A stretch of DNA of 64,000 bases from Myxococcales bacterium (GTDB taxonomy: Bacteria; Myxococcota; Polyangia; Polyangiales; Polyangiaceae): positions 26,987 to 90,986 of the forward strand of contig PLXW01000030.1 in the NCBI GenBank assembly GCA_003151595.1, written 5' to 3'. Every line of letters starts with the position of its first letter. Position 1 is the stretch's first letter. Of the stretch, positions 53,240 to 61,845 are shown in pieces. The position numbers and the translations under genes were made by a program. The notes under the pieces are model-generated. The model searched no databases, was not told the origin of the DNA, and worked only from the letters and a program-made list of their open reading frames with translations.

Positions 53240-53278
53240 GCGAAAACAAGAAGCGAAAACAAGAAGCGAAAACAAGAA
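53240..53278. repeat. 13-bp tandem repeat, three perfect copies
   Basis: GCGAAAACAAGAA is repeated at 53240-53252, 53253-53265 and 53266-53278 without a mismatch. It lies in the 145-bp gap upstream of the TPR/PEGA gene and just after the stop of the persulfide-dioxygenase-like gene. The A-rich composition is unlike the surroundings. An RNA- or protein-binding role is possible but not shown. Confidence 0.8.
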
Positions 53279-53288
53279 CGGAGGTGAC

Positions 53289-54026
53289 TCACCCCTGAAC
53301 GGGTGGGCGTTGAGCGCGGGTCGCCGCGTCGTCCCCACATGCGCGATTGGCCGGCAGCGCCTCGTCGATCTTCTTCGGTCGAGGCAGGTGCAAGGCCGCC
53401 ATCAAGGCGACGAACGACTCGCGTGTCGCCTGTCCGCCGAGGCGCGGATTGCACCGGCGCTCTTCGCCGATGGTCGTCACGGTCATCCCTTTGTAGTCGT
53501 GCGCCGGGAACACGAGCGTCGCGTCTCCCAGCCCAAAGAGCTTCGAGGTGACCGACTCCCAGAGCTTCCCTGCGTCGCCCCCCTGGAAGTCGGTGCGCCC
53601 GCACCCGCGCACGAGCAGCGCGTCGCCGGTGAGCACGCGATCCTCGGTGCCGCCGAAGCCGACCACGTACGAGAGGCAACCCGCGGTGTGCCCCGGCGTC
53701 GCCAGCGCGCGAAGCGTCACGTCCCCCACGCGCACCAGGCTCCCCTCGACCAGCCCTTCATCGGCACACCGCGGACCGTCCTCACGCGTGACGAGCGTGC
53801 GCGCGCCCGTGCGCCTTCGAATCTCGCCGGCCGCCGTCACGTGATCGGCGTGCACGTGCGTCTCGATCGCGTACGCCAGCGTGAGCCCGAGCTCGGCAAC
53901 GAGCGTGAGGTCGCGATCGATCTGCTCTCTCACCGGATCGACGATGGCCGCCACGCGCGCGCGCTCGCACCCGACGAGGTACGTGTACGTCGACGACTCG
54001 GCATCGAAGAGCTGGCGAAAGATCAT
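53289..54026 (-). CDS. Metallo-beta-lactamase-fold hydrolase, persulfide dioxygenase (ETHE1)-like
   Basis: A 245-residue protein. THVHADHVTAAGEI gives the metal motif H-x-H-x-D-H (His57, His59, Asp61, His62); further ligands are in ATPGHTAGCLSY and VLTGDALLVRGCGRTDF. The GCGRTDFQ-G-D stretch and FPAHDYKGMTVTTIGEE are characteristic of ETHE1-type persulfide dioxygenases, which oxidise glutathione persulfide to sulfite using iron. Rhodanese-like partners are absent. Its ATG overlaps the epimerase stop (ATGA), so they form an operon. The C-terminus after RACGDDAATRAQ is extra. Confidence 0.85.
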   Translation of the reverse strand: MIFRQLFDAESSTYTYLVGCERARVAAIVDPVREQIDRDLTLVAELGLTLAYAIETHVHADHVTAAGEIRRRTGARTLVTREDGPRCADEGLVEGSLVRVGDVTLRALATPGHTAGCLSYVVGFGGTEDRVLTGDALLVRGCGRTDFQGGDAGKLWESVTSKLFGLGDATLVFPAHDYKGMTVTTIGEERRCNPRLGGQATRESFVALMAALHLPRPKKIDEALPANRACGDDAATRAQRPPVQG

Positions 54027-54469
54027 TCGTGATTCGGCTCCACCAGCTCGATCAATACACCGCCCGTCGCCTTGGGATGGACGAACGCCACCTTGTGACC
54101 GCGCGCGCCGGAGCGCGGCGTCTCGTCGATGAGCGGCACGCCGATCCCTTTCAGGAACGCGAGCGCTTGCTCGATCCCTTCCACTTCGATCGCGATGTGA
54201 TGCAGCCCCGGCCCTCGCTTCTCGAGAAACTTCACGAGCCCGTCGTTCCCGCGCGGCGAGATGAGCTCGATGTTGCTGTCGCCGATCGGCAGGAGCACCG
54301 CTTCCGTCTTCTGCGAAGCGACCGTCTCGCGCTCCCGCCCCTCGAGGCCGAGCACTTCCTTGTATTTCGCGGCGGCCGCGTCGATGTCGCTCACGACCAC
54401 GGCGACGTGATCGATCTTCTTGATGCGGAAGCCAAACGAGGAAGCCGAGGTCGGAGTCGGGGATGACAT
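54023..54469 (-). CDS. mce: Methylmalonyl-CoA epimerase
   Basis: A 148-residue vicinal-oxygen-chelate protein that interconverts (2R)- and (2S)-methylmalonyl-CoA. The pattern KKIDHVAVVVSDIDAAAAKYKEVLGLE, then GLHHIAIEVEGIEQALAFLK and GVLIELVEP supplies the metal ligands (first His in DHVAV, second in LHHIA, Glu in IELVE). It is full length for the family. It would link propionyl-CoA or ethylmalonyl-CoA-derived intermediates to succinyl-CoA, in keeping with the operon at 56-60 kb, though that operon is separate. Confidence 0.92.
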   Translation of the reverse strand: MSSPTPTSASSFGFRIKKIDHVAVVVSDIDAAAAKYKEVLGLEGRERETVASQKTEAVLLPIGDSNIELISPRGNDGLVKFLEKRGPGLHHIAIEVEGIEQALAFLKGIGVPLIDETPRSGARGHKVAFVHPKATGGVLIELVEPNHE

Positions 54470-54561
54470 GGTGGGTGCTCTCTTCTATCCACGAAATACC
54501 TACACGCGCCACGCGCATCGAAGCGCTCGCGCGGCTTCCGCTTCAGTTATTCTAGTCGATC

Positions 54562-56415
54562 ATGGAGCTTGTACTTGGTGGGAGGGCGCGCCGCTTCGTG
54601 TGGAGCAGCGCAGTGGCGGCGGGGGTCGCGTTCGTGCTCATCGCCTGCGGCGCGGTGAAGCAGCGGGGCGAGCTGATGCTCGCGATGCAAACCGATCTCG
54701 AGCTCCCCAAGGACGTCGACACCGTCCGCATCGAAGTGACGTCATTCGGCAAGACGCTCTTCGCGCAGGATTATCCGGTCGGCCCCGACGGCGTGAAGAT
54801 CCCGGCGACCCTCGGCGTGGTCGGAGACCCATCGAGCCCCTCGACGCCGATCGAGGTGCGCGTCATCGCCAAGCAAGAAGGCGCGCTACGCGTGCTCCGC
54901 AACGTGACGACGACGGTGCCGCCCGATCGCACCGCCATCCTGCGCATGCCGCTCGCGTGGCTCTGCTGGAACCAGGTGACCACCGACACCAACAACGCGC
55001 CGCAGTCGTCGTGCCCCGCGGGGCAGACGTGCATCGCCGGCGAGTGCACGACGAATGTCGTCGACTCGACGTTGCTGAAGGAGTTCGACCCGTCGCAGGT
55101 CTTCGGCGGAAGCAACGACGCCAGCGGCGGCGCGTGCCTCGATACGATCGCGTGCTTCGCGCAAGGGATCGTGGCCGCGGTCGACACCACCGATTGCTCG
55201 ATCGCAAAGCCTGCGAGCACCGGCCTCGGGATCAACGTGGGGATGATCCGACCGCCCGGCGTGCCCGGCATCTGCAGCGCCGACGCTTGCTACGTGCCGC
55301 TCGACGAAGACAAAGACGAAGGGTGGGTCGACGCTGGCGACAAGATTCTCCTCCCCCCCGCGGTGTGCAATCGCCTGACCAATCCGTCGTCACCGAAGCT
55401 GTCGATCTCCGGCGTCGTGGTGACGACGACGTGCGCGACGAAGACCTCGTCGACGCCCACGTGCGGACCTTGGTCGTCGGTCGGCGGGAGCAGCGGAACG
55501 TTCGAAGCGGGAACCCCCGCCGGGTTCGACGCGGGCCCGCGCACGGACTTCGACGGCACGTGGATCGGCGAAGGGGCCGCCGGTGAGACGGGGTGCAACG
55601 GGCAACCGTTCACGACGCAGCTGACGATCCAGCAAGACGCCAAAGGAGCGTACTCGGTCGACGAGACCGTCGGCCCGCTCGACGCGCTCGACGGCACTTG
55701 CCAGATGGTGTCGCAGTCCGGCATCGCAGCGACCCTCCAACCCGACGGGACGCTCACGTACACGCCGTCGCTCACGTCATTTTGCTCGTGCTCCTCGTCG
55801 GCGCTCACGGTCTCGCTCTCGCTCGGCACGGACGGCTTGCTCACGACGTCCGAGAACTACAGTGGCGTGAATCAGTGCCCGTCGTCGACCTCGAACGCCA
55901 TCGACGCGAGCGCCCCCGCGACCGATGCGACCGTTGCCCCGGACGGCGACACGGGAGGCGGGAGCGGCAGCGGCGGTTCGAGCTCGGGGAGCAGCTCGGG
56001 TTCCGGAAGCGGTTCCAGCTCGGGGAGCGGCAGCAGCTCGGGCGGCACCGGCGGCGCGAGCTTCTGCTCTACGTGCGGAGACGTCTCGTGCACGGTCTCC
56101 GTCGTCTTGAGCCGCGAGGGGAACGTGGGCAACGGCGACGGTGGAACCATCGGCTTGCCGGATTCGTCGGTGCCGGCGAAGGATGGAGGCGCAACGGGGG
56201 GGGTCGATTCGGGCACCGGCCCCCAATGCAACGGCTCCAACTGCTCGGGCTGTTGCGCCACCGACGGCAGTTGCCAGTTCGGAGCAGCGAACAGCGCGTG
56301 CGGCATCAACGGCGAGAGTTGCACCGACTGCACGCTGCTCGGTGGGACGTGCAACGCCGCCGAGCAATGCGTGAAGGGGGCGAGCGACGCGGGACCCCTG
56401 CCGGACGGCGGCTGA
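54562..56415 (+). CDS. Large lipoprotein with Gly/Ser linker and cysteine-rich tail
   Basis: A 617-residue protein. The leader ends in a lipobox (VLIACGA). Residues 30-330 are beta-rich with the stretch MQTDLELPKDVDTVRIEVTSFGKTLF. Residues 335-450 have a possible lipocalin-like strand order (FDGTWIGEGAAGETGC). A long Gly/Ser linker (about 475-505, mainly GSGSSSG) precedes a cysteine-rich end (CSTCGDVSC, CNGSNCSGCC, CTDCTLLGGTCNAAEQC). The last part resembles the modules of the lipoproteins at 39972 and 49759. The function is not recognised. It is tail to tail with the mesaconyl-CoA hydratase-like gene without a gap. Confidence 0.85.
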   Translation: MELVLGGRARRFVWSSAVAAGVAFVLIACGAVKQRGELMLAMQTDLELPKDVDTVRIEVTSFGKTLFAQDYPVGPDGVKIPATLGVVGDPSSPSTPIEVRVIAKQEGALRVLRNVTTTVPPDRTAILRMPLAWLCWNQVTTDTNNAPQSSCPAGQTCIAGECTTNVVDSTLLKEFDPSQVFGGSNDASGGACLDTIACFAQGIVAAVDTTDCSIAKPASTGLGINVGMIRPPGVPGICSADACYVPLDEDKDEGWVDAGDKILLPPAVCNRLTNPSSPKLSISGVVVTTTCATKTSSTPTCGPWSSVGGSSGTFEAGTPAGFDAGPRTDFDGTWIGEGAAGETGCNGQPFTTQLTIQQDAKGAYSVDETVGPLDALDGTCQMVSQSGIAATLQPDGTLTYTPSLTSFCSCSSSALTVSLSLGTDGLLTTSENYSGVNQCPSSTSNAIDASAPATDATVAPDGDTGGGSGSGGSSSGSSSGSGSGSSSGSGSSSGGTGGASFCSTCGDVSCTVSVVLSREGNVGNGDGGTIGLPDSSVPAKDGGATGGVDSGTGPQCNGSNCSGCCATDGSCQFGAANSACGINGESCTDCTLLGGTCNAAEQCVKGASDAGPLPDGG

Positions 56416-57540
56416 TCAGGGGCGCCTTCGCATCAGCACGGTGCGATCGATCTCGAAGACCTTCTCCTTCACCTTCGTGCTCGGCTCTTTCTTCGAGAGC
56501 TCGCTGGTGAAGAGGTCGGCGCCTTGCGTGATCAGATCCGCCGCGCGCACGTTCTTCGTGCCGACGAGGCGGAACGTGACGAACGACGTGTGCGGATCGT
56601 GCGGCGTGACCGCGAGCACCTTCGATGCCGCGAAGAGCGTGTCCCCGGCGACGACGCCGCTCGGGTGCGCGCCGTTGTCGTAGCGCGTCTCCCACACGAC
56701 GTTGCCGCACGTGTCGCGGCTGGCGAGCGACGCGACCCACGCGAAGACAAGCCCGCCGTACACGACGCGCGTACCGGCGAAGCTCGCTGCGGCCTGGTTC
56801 CCCCCCGCATTCGGAGCGGGGAGCTTGCAGTAGACCTCGTCGAAGTGGAGCGGGTGCGAGTTGCGAAAGAGAAACGCGAGCTGCATGTGCTCGGCGTCGC
56901 TCACCGTCTTGCCGATGGAGTGCGCGATGACGTCGCCCGGCGCGAAATCTTCGACGAACCCCGCGAACCCCGCCTTCCGCGACGCGGGGAGGACCCCTTC
57001 GCGCATTCCGGGCGGCAGCGTGTGCGCGTCGTCCTTCTTCGGCGACGCCGCGGGATACGGCGGATCGGGGCGGTTCGTGAGCTTGCCGGCGCGCACGAGC
57101 GCTTTGCGCTCGAACGTGCACACGACGTGATCGTGCTGGTTCACGAGCACCGTGCGCACGTGAACGACTCCCCGATCGCCCGAGCTCGCGGGCTTCGATC
57201 CGAGCACGGTGCTCGACGCCGTGAGCGTGTCGCCCGCGAAGCACGGCTCGGGGAAGCGCAGGTCGATGTACGCGAGGTGCGCGATGGCCTGCTCGCTCAC
57301 GTCGTGCACGCTGAACGAGAGTCCGAAGTTGAGCAGCAGCGTCGGATGCATCGGCCGATCGCGCAGCCCGAGCTCACGCGCGTAGCGCGCGCTGGCGAAG
57401 GTGGGACAGGCGTCCTGGAAGTTCGCTTGAAACTGCGCGACCGTCCCGGCGTCGACGGTGACGTCCCACGGATGCTCGTAGGTCGCGCCGACCTCGAAGT
57501 CTTCGAGCAGTCGACCGTACTGAAATGTCTTCGCGCTCAT
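56416..57540 (-). CDS. mch: MaoC-type double-hotdog hydratase, mesaconyl-C1-CoA hydratase-like
   Basis: A 374-residue protein with two hotdog domains. The first (residues 1-155) has LEDFEVGATYEHPWDVTVDAGTVAQF and FAGDTLTASSTVLG; the second (from about 195) has VEDFAPGDVIAHSIGKTVSDAEHMQLAF and VVAGDTLFAASKVL. Length and two-domain plan fit mesaconyl-CoA hydratase (beta-methylmalyl-CoA dehydratase) of the ethylmalonyl-CoA pathway. It is the third gene of an operon with the methylsuccinyl-CoA dehydrogenase-like and CitE-like lyase genes, the enzymes on either side of this step. A different MaoC substrate cannot be excluded from sequence alone. Confidence 0.8.
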   Translation of the reverse strand: MSAKTFQYGRLLEDFEVGATYEHPWDVTVDAGTVAQFQANFQDACPTFASARYARELGLRDRPMHPTLLLNFGLSFSVHDVSEQAIAHLAYIDLRFPEPCFAGDTLTASSTVLGSKPASSGDRGVVHVRTVLVNQHDHVVCTFERKALVRAGKLTNRPDPPYPAASPKKDDAHTLPPGMREGVLPASRKAGFAGFVEDFAPGDVIAHSIGKTVSDAEHMQLAFLFRNSHPLHFDEVYCKLPAPNAGGNQAAASFAGTRVVYGGLVFAWVASLASRDTCGNVVWETRYDNGAHPSGVVAGDTLFAASKVLAVTPHDPHTSFVTFRLVGTKNVRAADLITQGADLFTSELSKKEPSTKVKEKVFEIDRTVLMRRRP

Positions 57541-57547
57541 GCTCGTG

Positions 57548-59161
57548 TCACTCCAGGAGGCGCCGCGCGATCACGTGCGCCTGAATTTCGTTGGCCCCTT
57601 CGAAGATGGAGAGGACGCGCGCATCGACGAGCAGTCGACTCGCCGTGTATTCCTCGGCGAAGCCGTTGCCGCCGTGGATCTGTACGCACGCATCGGCCGC
57701 TTCCCACGCCGCGCGCGTGGCCAGGAGCTTCGCCATCCCCGCTTCGAGATCGCAGCGCTTGCCGCCATCTTTGCGCTTGGCCGCGTAGTACGTGAGCTGA
57801 CGCGCGGCCTGGATACGGCACACGATGCGCGCGATCTTCCGCGCCACGCGCGGGAACTCGACGATCGGTTTTCCGAACTGAACGCGCTGCTGCGCGTAGC
57901 CGATCGCTTCCTCGAGCGCGGCCTGCGCCACGCCGACGCCACGCGCCGCGGTCTGGATGCGCGCGCTCTCGAACGTCGCCATCAGCTGCTTGAACCCCTG
58001 CCCTTCGACGCCGCCCAGGAGCGCGTTCTCGGGGACCGCGAAGCCGTCGAACGAGAGCTCGTACTCCTTCATCCCGCGGTACCCGAGCACCTTGATCTCG
58101 GTGCCCGAGAGCCCTTCGTCGACGAAGGCCGCGTCGTCGCGCGTCTTGGTCGCGAGCAGCATGGAGAGCCCGCCGTAGCCCGTGTCGTCGGGCTTGGTGC
58201 GCGCGAGGAGGGTCATGAGATCGGCGCGCGAGGCGTGCGTGATCCACGTCTTCTGCCCCTGCACGCGCCACGTGCCGTCCTTGAGGACGGCGCGCGTTTG
58301 AATGTGCGCGAGGTCCGATCCGTGATTGGGCTCGGTGAACACCGCGGTCGGCAGCACCTCACCCGCGGCGATCTTCGGGAGCCAGTGGTTCTTCTGCTCG
58401 TCGGTCCCGCCGCCGAGGATCAGCTCCGCGGCGATCTCGGCGCGCGTGCCGAGCGAGCCCACGCCGATGTACCCGCGCGAGAGCTCCTCGGTGACGACGC
58501 ACATCGCGATCTTGCCGAGCCCCAGGCCGCCGTACTGCTCGGGGATCGTCAGCGCGAACACGCCGAGCTCGCTCATCTTGGTGAGGAGCTCCATCGGGAT
58601 GAGGACGTCGCGCCGGTGGACGTCCTGCGCGATCGGCTTCACCTCTTTGTCGACGAACTTCCGGAACTCCTTCTGCGACTGCACGAGCGTGTCGTCGCCG
58701 AGCCCGAGCACACCGCCGCCACGCTCGCGCGCCGTCCGCGCGATGGCCATCCATGCGCTGGCCTTCGTTCGCTCTTGGCTCCACTTCGAGAGCGCGTCGC
58801 CGGCGATCGTCTCGCGCACGAAGGCGTCGTCGATCCCCATCTCGGCCAGCGGCACGAGCTCGGTCTGCCCGAGGTCCACGCCGCCACGCAGCGCGCGAAC
58901 GAGCTCCGCCACGTACGTCTCGGCGATCCGCGTCTCGTACTCGCCCCCCTCTCCGCTCGCGTTCACCGCCGCGGCCCACGCCACGATCTGCTGCGCGGCG
59001 TGAAGCTCCGACGCGAGGAACGCCAGCGCGTGCGCCGCGAGCTGCTCCTCGTCGAGCTTCTTCGCGTTGATCTTCCCCGCTTCGGTGACGCGCGCTTTCA
59101 CGCGATCGCGCGCCGCCGTGTAGAGCCTCTCGATCTGCGCGAGCGCGAGCTCGGCGCTCAT
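57548..59161 (-). CDS. mcd: Acyl-CoA dehydrogenase with N-terminal extension, (2S)-methylsuccinyl-CoA dehydrogenase-like
   Basis: A 537-residue protein: about 150 N-terminal residues of helical sequence, then a complete acyl-CoA dehydrogenase domain (VFTEPNHGSDLAHIQTRA, WITHASRADLMT, catalytic glutamate in IFEGANEIQAHVIARRLLE). Ordinary family members are about 380 residues; the long N-terminal extension is a mark of methylsuccinyl-CoA dehydrogenase, which makes mesaconyl-C1-CoA in the ethylmalonyl-CoA pathway. ATG 59161 overlaps the upstream lyase stop (ATGA). The neighbouring hydratase and lyase perform the next steps, which raises confidence. Confidence 0.82.
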   Translation of the reverse strand: MSAELALAQIERLYTAARDRVKARVTEAGKINAKKLDEEQLAAHALAFLASELHAAQQIVAWAAAVNASGEGGEYETRIAETYVAELVRALRGGVDLGQTELVPLAEMGIDDAFVRETIAGDALSKWSQERTKASAWMAIARTARERGGGVLGLGDDTLVQSQKEFRKFVDKEVKPIAQDVHRRDVLIPMELLTKMSELGVFALTIPEQYGGLGLGKIAMCVVTEELSRGYIGVGSLGTRAEIAAELILGGGTDEQKNHWLPKIAAGEVLPTAVFTEPNHGSDLAHIQTRAVLKDGTWRVQGQKTWITHASRADLMTLLARTKPDDTGYGGLSMLLATKTRDDAAFVDEGLSGTEIKVLGYRGMKEYELSFDGFAVPENALLGGVEGQGFKQLMATFESARIQTAARGVGVAQAALEEAIGYAQQRVQFGKPIVEFPRVARKIARIVCRIQAARQLTYYAAKRKDGGKRCDLEAGMAKLLATRAAWEAADACVQIHGGNGFAEEYTASRLLVDARVLSIFEGANEIQAHVIARRLLE

Positions 59162-60216
59162 GCGAGGTGCAGCTCCCTGGCCGTCGCCTCGTCGATTCGA
59201 CCGAGCGCGTACGCCACCTTCAGTGCCACGCGGTAGATGCGATCGGTCGCGCGATCGCTCATCTTCCCCTTGATCATGACCGCGCCGCGCCCTTCCTTCT
59301 CCGCCTGAAGGAACGCCTTGGCCGCTTCGATGGCCTCGTTGATGACGTCGTCGCCCATCGAGAACACGTCGAGCGCGATCTGCGTCTGCGCCGGGATGCC
59401 GGTCCACTTGCCGTTGAAGCCCATCTCCTTGGCGTAGACCGCGTCGCGCCGACACTCCTCGAGCGCTTCCTTCTGCTCGGCTTCGCTCTTCTCTTTCGTC
59501 GGGTAGTTCAGCGTCATCTCGGCGATCGACGGGATGCCGACGCTCGCCGCCGCCTTCACGATTCGCGCGCGCGCGTGATCGACCAGCGCGTGATCCGTCC
59601 GGTACGGCACTCCGACCATGCGGAGCGACCCCCAGTAATCGAACGCGCCGAAGATCAACGCGACGAGCCGCTTGCTCGATCGCGCGATCTCGAACACGCG
59701 CTCCTCGGCGTTGGCGCTCTCGATGAGCACCTCGATCTTGATCTTCCCCTTCGGGAGCTTCAGGGCCTCCTCGAGCGACGTGAGCGTGTGGTCGATCGAC
59801 ACGACCTCGTCGGGGCTCTCGATCTTCGGATAGACGAGGCCGTCCAGCTTCGCTCCGCAGCGCGTGACGACGTCGATGATGTCGGTGTGCCCCGGGTCGA
59901 GCGCCAGGCCGCGCGGGCGGAAGAAGCGGAGGCGGCGCCCCCAGTCGAGCGTGTTCACGGCGTTGACGACGTTGTCGCGCCCTTGCTTCAACAGGTCGTG
60001 GTTGCCGCGCGGGATCGAGTCTTCGAGGTCGAGCATCACGAGGTTCGCGGCGCTCTTGGTGGCCGCGGTCTCGACATACTTGGCGACCGTCGCCGGCGTC
60101 GTGAGGTGCGCCATCTGGACGAGGTACTTCGCCTCGAGATCGACGATTCGCTCGGCCTCGTGGGCGATGAGCTTCATGTTCCGGTCGCGGGCGGCGTTCT
60201 CGATCGTGATGCTCAC
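59158..60216 (-). CDS. CitE/HpcH-type lyase, beta-methylmalyl-CoA/malyl-CoA lyase-like
   Basis: A 352-residue protein. GTG 60216 has a strong GAGGAGG 5 nt upstream. The CitE/HpcH fold is shown by ANLVMLDLEDSIPRGNHD (metal Asp/Glu region), LDGLVYPKIESPDEV, IKIEVLIESANAEERVFEIA and ALIFGAFDYWGSL (acidic metal ligand). It is about 30 residues longer than the classic malyl-CoA lyases and its ends differ. In context it probably cleaves beta-methylmalyl-CoA to glyoxylate and propionyl-CoA, and perhaps malyl-CoA. It is the first gene of the mcl-mcd-mch-type operon. Confidence 0.78.
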   Translation of the reverse strand: MSITIENAARDRNMKLIAHEAERIVDLEAKYLVQMAHLTTPATVAKYVETAATKSAANLVMLDLEDSIPRGNHDLLKQGRDNVVNAVNTLDWGRRLRFFRPRGLALDPGHTDIIDVVTRCGAKLDGLVYPKIESPDEVVSIDHTLTSLEEALKLPKGKIKIEVLIESANAEERVFEIARSSKRLVALIFGAFDYWGSLRMVGVPYRTDHALVDHARARIVKAAASVGIPSIAEMTLNYPTKEKSEAEQKEALEECRRDAVYAKEMGFNGKWTGIPAQTQIALDVFSMGDDVINEAIEAAKAFLQAEKEGRGAVMIKGKMSDRATDRIYRVALKVAYALGRIDEATARELHLA

Positions 60217-60300
60217 GCGGTCCTCCTCAGGCTTTCGTCGGCTTCGCCGGCGTTCGTCTTCGTCGGCGCGAGTGGTCGCGGACCGATCGAAGCGAGCAAA

Positions 60301-60329
60301 ACCATAGTGCCCGTGCTGCAATGCGGCAA
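60301..60329 (-). promoter_or_regulatory. Sigma-70-like promoter for the ethylmalonyl-CoA-type operon
   Basis: On the minus strand TTGCCG (60329-60324) and TATGGT (60306-60301) are separated by 17 nt. The lyase start is 85 nt downstream. It lies in the 231-bp gap between this operon and the divergent FHA gene, which I otherwise see as empty. Confidence 0.45.
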
Positions 60330-60447
60330 CCCGGGTCCCCGAGTACCCCAGTCTGGTGCCGCTCGAGCACCGTCCCCGCCGGCTCGCGGCTGGGCTAGTT
60401 CCGCGAAGTATTCGATTCCTGCAGAACCTTGTAGCCTCCCTGAGCCC

Positions 60448-61740
60448 ATGTCGCGCGAGACCGTGAGCGATGAGGCGGTGACCGTGCCGCCGCCGGCTTC
60501 GATCACCGTCACCGCGGAGATCGCCGTCCCGGAACGACTCACCGAAGAGTCGGCGACGGCGTTCGGCGTCGAGCTGGCCGATGGCGTGCGTGGCGCGAGC
60601 CGGCGCGCGTTCCTCCTGGTGCACCAAGGTTACGGTCCGCGGGCGATCGAGATGAACGACGGCAACGAGGTGACCTTCGGGCGCGCCGGCACGTCGACGG
60701 TGGTGGTCGACGACCCGCGCGTCTCGCGGCATCACGCGCGCATCTTCCGCCAGGGGCCCATCCTCTTGTGCGAAGACCTGGCGAGCCGCAACGGCACGAA
60801 GGTGAACGGCGCCACGCTGAAGAATCAGCGGCGCATGGTCGTGAGCGGAGACGCGATCCGCGTCGGGGTGTGCGAGGTGTTCGTCGCCTCGGCGATCGCG
60901 CCGTCGCCGACGCGGCAGCCCAGTGTGCACACGGTCGACGCTTCGGCCGAGGACGAAGAGGGCTCCATCGGCGTCGTCGTGGCCGACGCGAAGATGCGCG
61001 ACGTGTTCGCGCTGGCCAAGCAGCTCGCGGGGGCCGACACCTCGGTGCTGGTGCAAGGCGAAGCCGGCGTCGGCAAGAACGTGGTCGCGCAGCAGATCCA
61101 CAGATGGAGCGCGCGCGAAGACAGACCGTTCGTCCGCATCGACTGCGGGAACCTCCCCGACATGCTCCTCGAGGGGGCGCTGTTCGGCTACGAAGGCGGC
61201 AGCGGAACGGCGCGCGAGATCGGCCTGCTCGAAGCGGCCAGCGGTGGGACGTTGCTCCTCGATGGCGTGGGCGAGCTCTCCCCCGGCGCGCAGACGAAGC
61301 TGATGGCCGCGCTCGAGTCGCGGCGGATCGTTCGGCTCGGCGGGAAGAAGGAAGTGGCGATCGATGTGCGCGTGCTGGGCGCCACGCACAGAGATCTCCC
61401 GTCGGAGGTCGCGGCCAAGCGCTTCCGCGAAGACCTCTACTACTCCATCAGCTCGTTCACCCTCCGCGTGCCGCCGCTGCGCGAGCGCGCGGTGGAGATC
61501 GATCTGTTCGCGCACCTGTTCGTCGTGCGCTTCGCGGCGCAGGGCGGGCGCATCGGCACCGAGCTCACCGACGCGGCGGCCGCCGCGCTGGCGAAATACG
61601 AGTGGCCCGGCAACGTGACCGAGTTGCGCGCGGCGATCCGCGACGCGGTAACGGCGTCGCAAGCGTCGAACGTGATCGACGTGACGAGCCTGCCCGAAGC
61701 GATTCGCCATCGACAGAGCGTCCGCGCGCAGCACGTCTAG
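60448..61740 (+). CDS. FHA-domain AAA+ protein, degenerate sigma-54-activator type
   Basis: A 430-residue protein. Residues 65-150 are an FHA domain (VTFGRAGTSTVVVDDPRVSRHHARIF ... SRNGTKVNG) that would bind phosphothreonine. Residues 170-410 are a sigma-54-activator-type AAA+ domain with Walker A GEAGVGKN, FREDLYY (arginine region) and WPGNVTELR. Key parts are lost: the GAFTGA sigma-54 contact loop reads as EGGSGTAR, and the Walker B DE pair is DG (LLLDGVGEL). There is no C-terminal helix-turn-helix. It is therefore unlikely to be a normal activator and may act as a phosphoprotein-dependent scaffold or inhibitor. Confidence 0.87.
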   Translation: MSRETVSDEAVTVPPPASITVTAEIAVPERLTEESATAFGVELADGVRGASRRAFLLVHQGYGPRAIEMNDGNEVTFGRAGTSTVVVDDPRVSRHHARIFRQGPILLCEDLASRNGTKVNGATLKNQRRMVVSGDAIRVGVCEVFVASAIAPSPTRQPSVHTVDASAEDEEGSIGVVVADAKMRDVFALAKQLAGADTSVLVQGEAGVGKNVVAQQIHRWSAREDRPFVRIDCGNLPDMLLEGALFGYEGGSGTAREIGLLEAASGGTLLLDGVGELSPGAQTKLMAALESRRIVRLGGKKEVAIDVRVLGATHRDLPSEVAAKRFREDLYYSISSFTLRVPPLRERAVEIDLFAHLFVVRFAAQGGRIGTELTDAAAAALAKYEWPGNVTELRAAIRDAVTASQASNVIDVTSLPEAIRHRQSVRAQHV

Positions 61741-61845
61741 GTCTCTCATCGGTCGGCGTGCGCGCTCGTTCGGTTGCGCTCGCGGTGTTCGCGTTCCCGC
61801 GCGATGCGCACTATCCTCCCGCCGCTCTCCCTGGAGGCTTCACGC

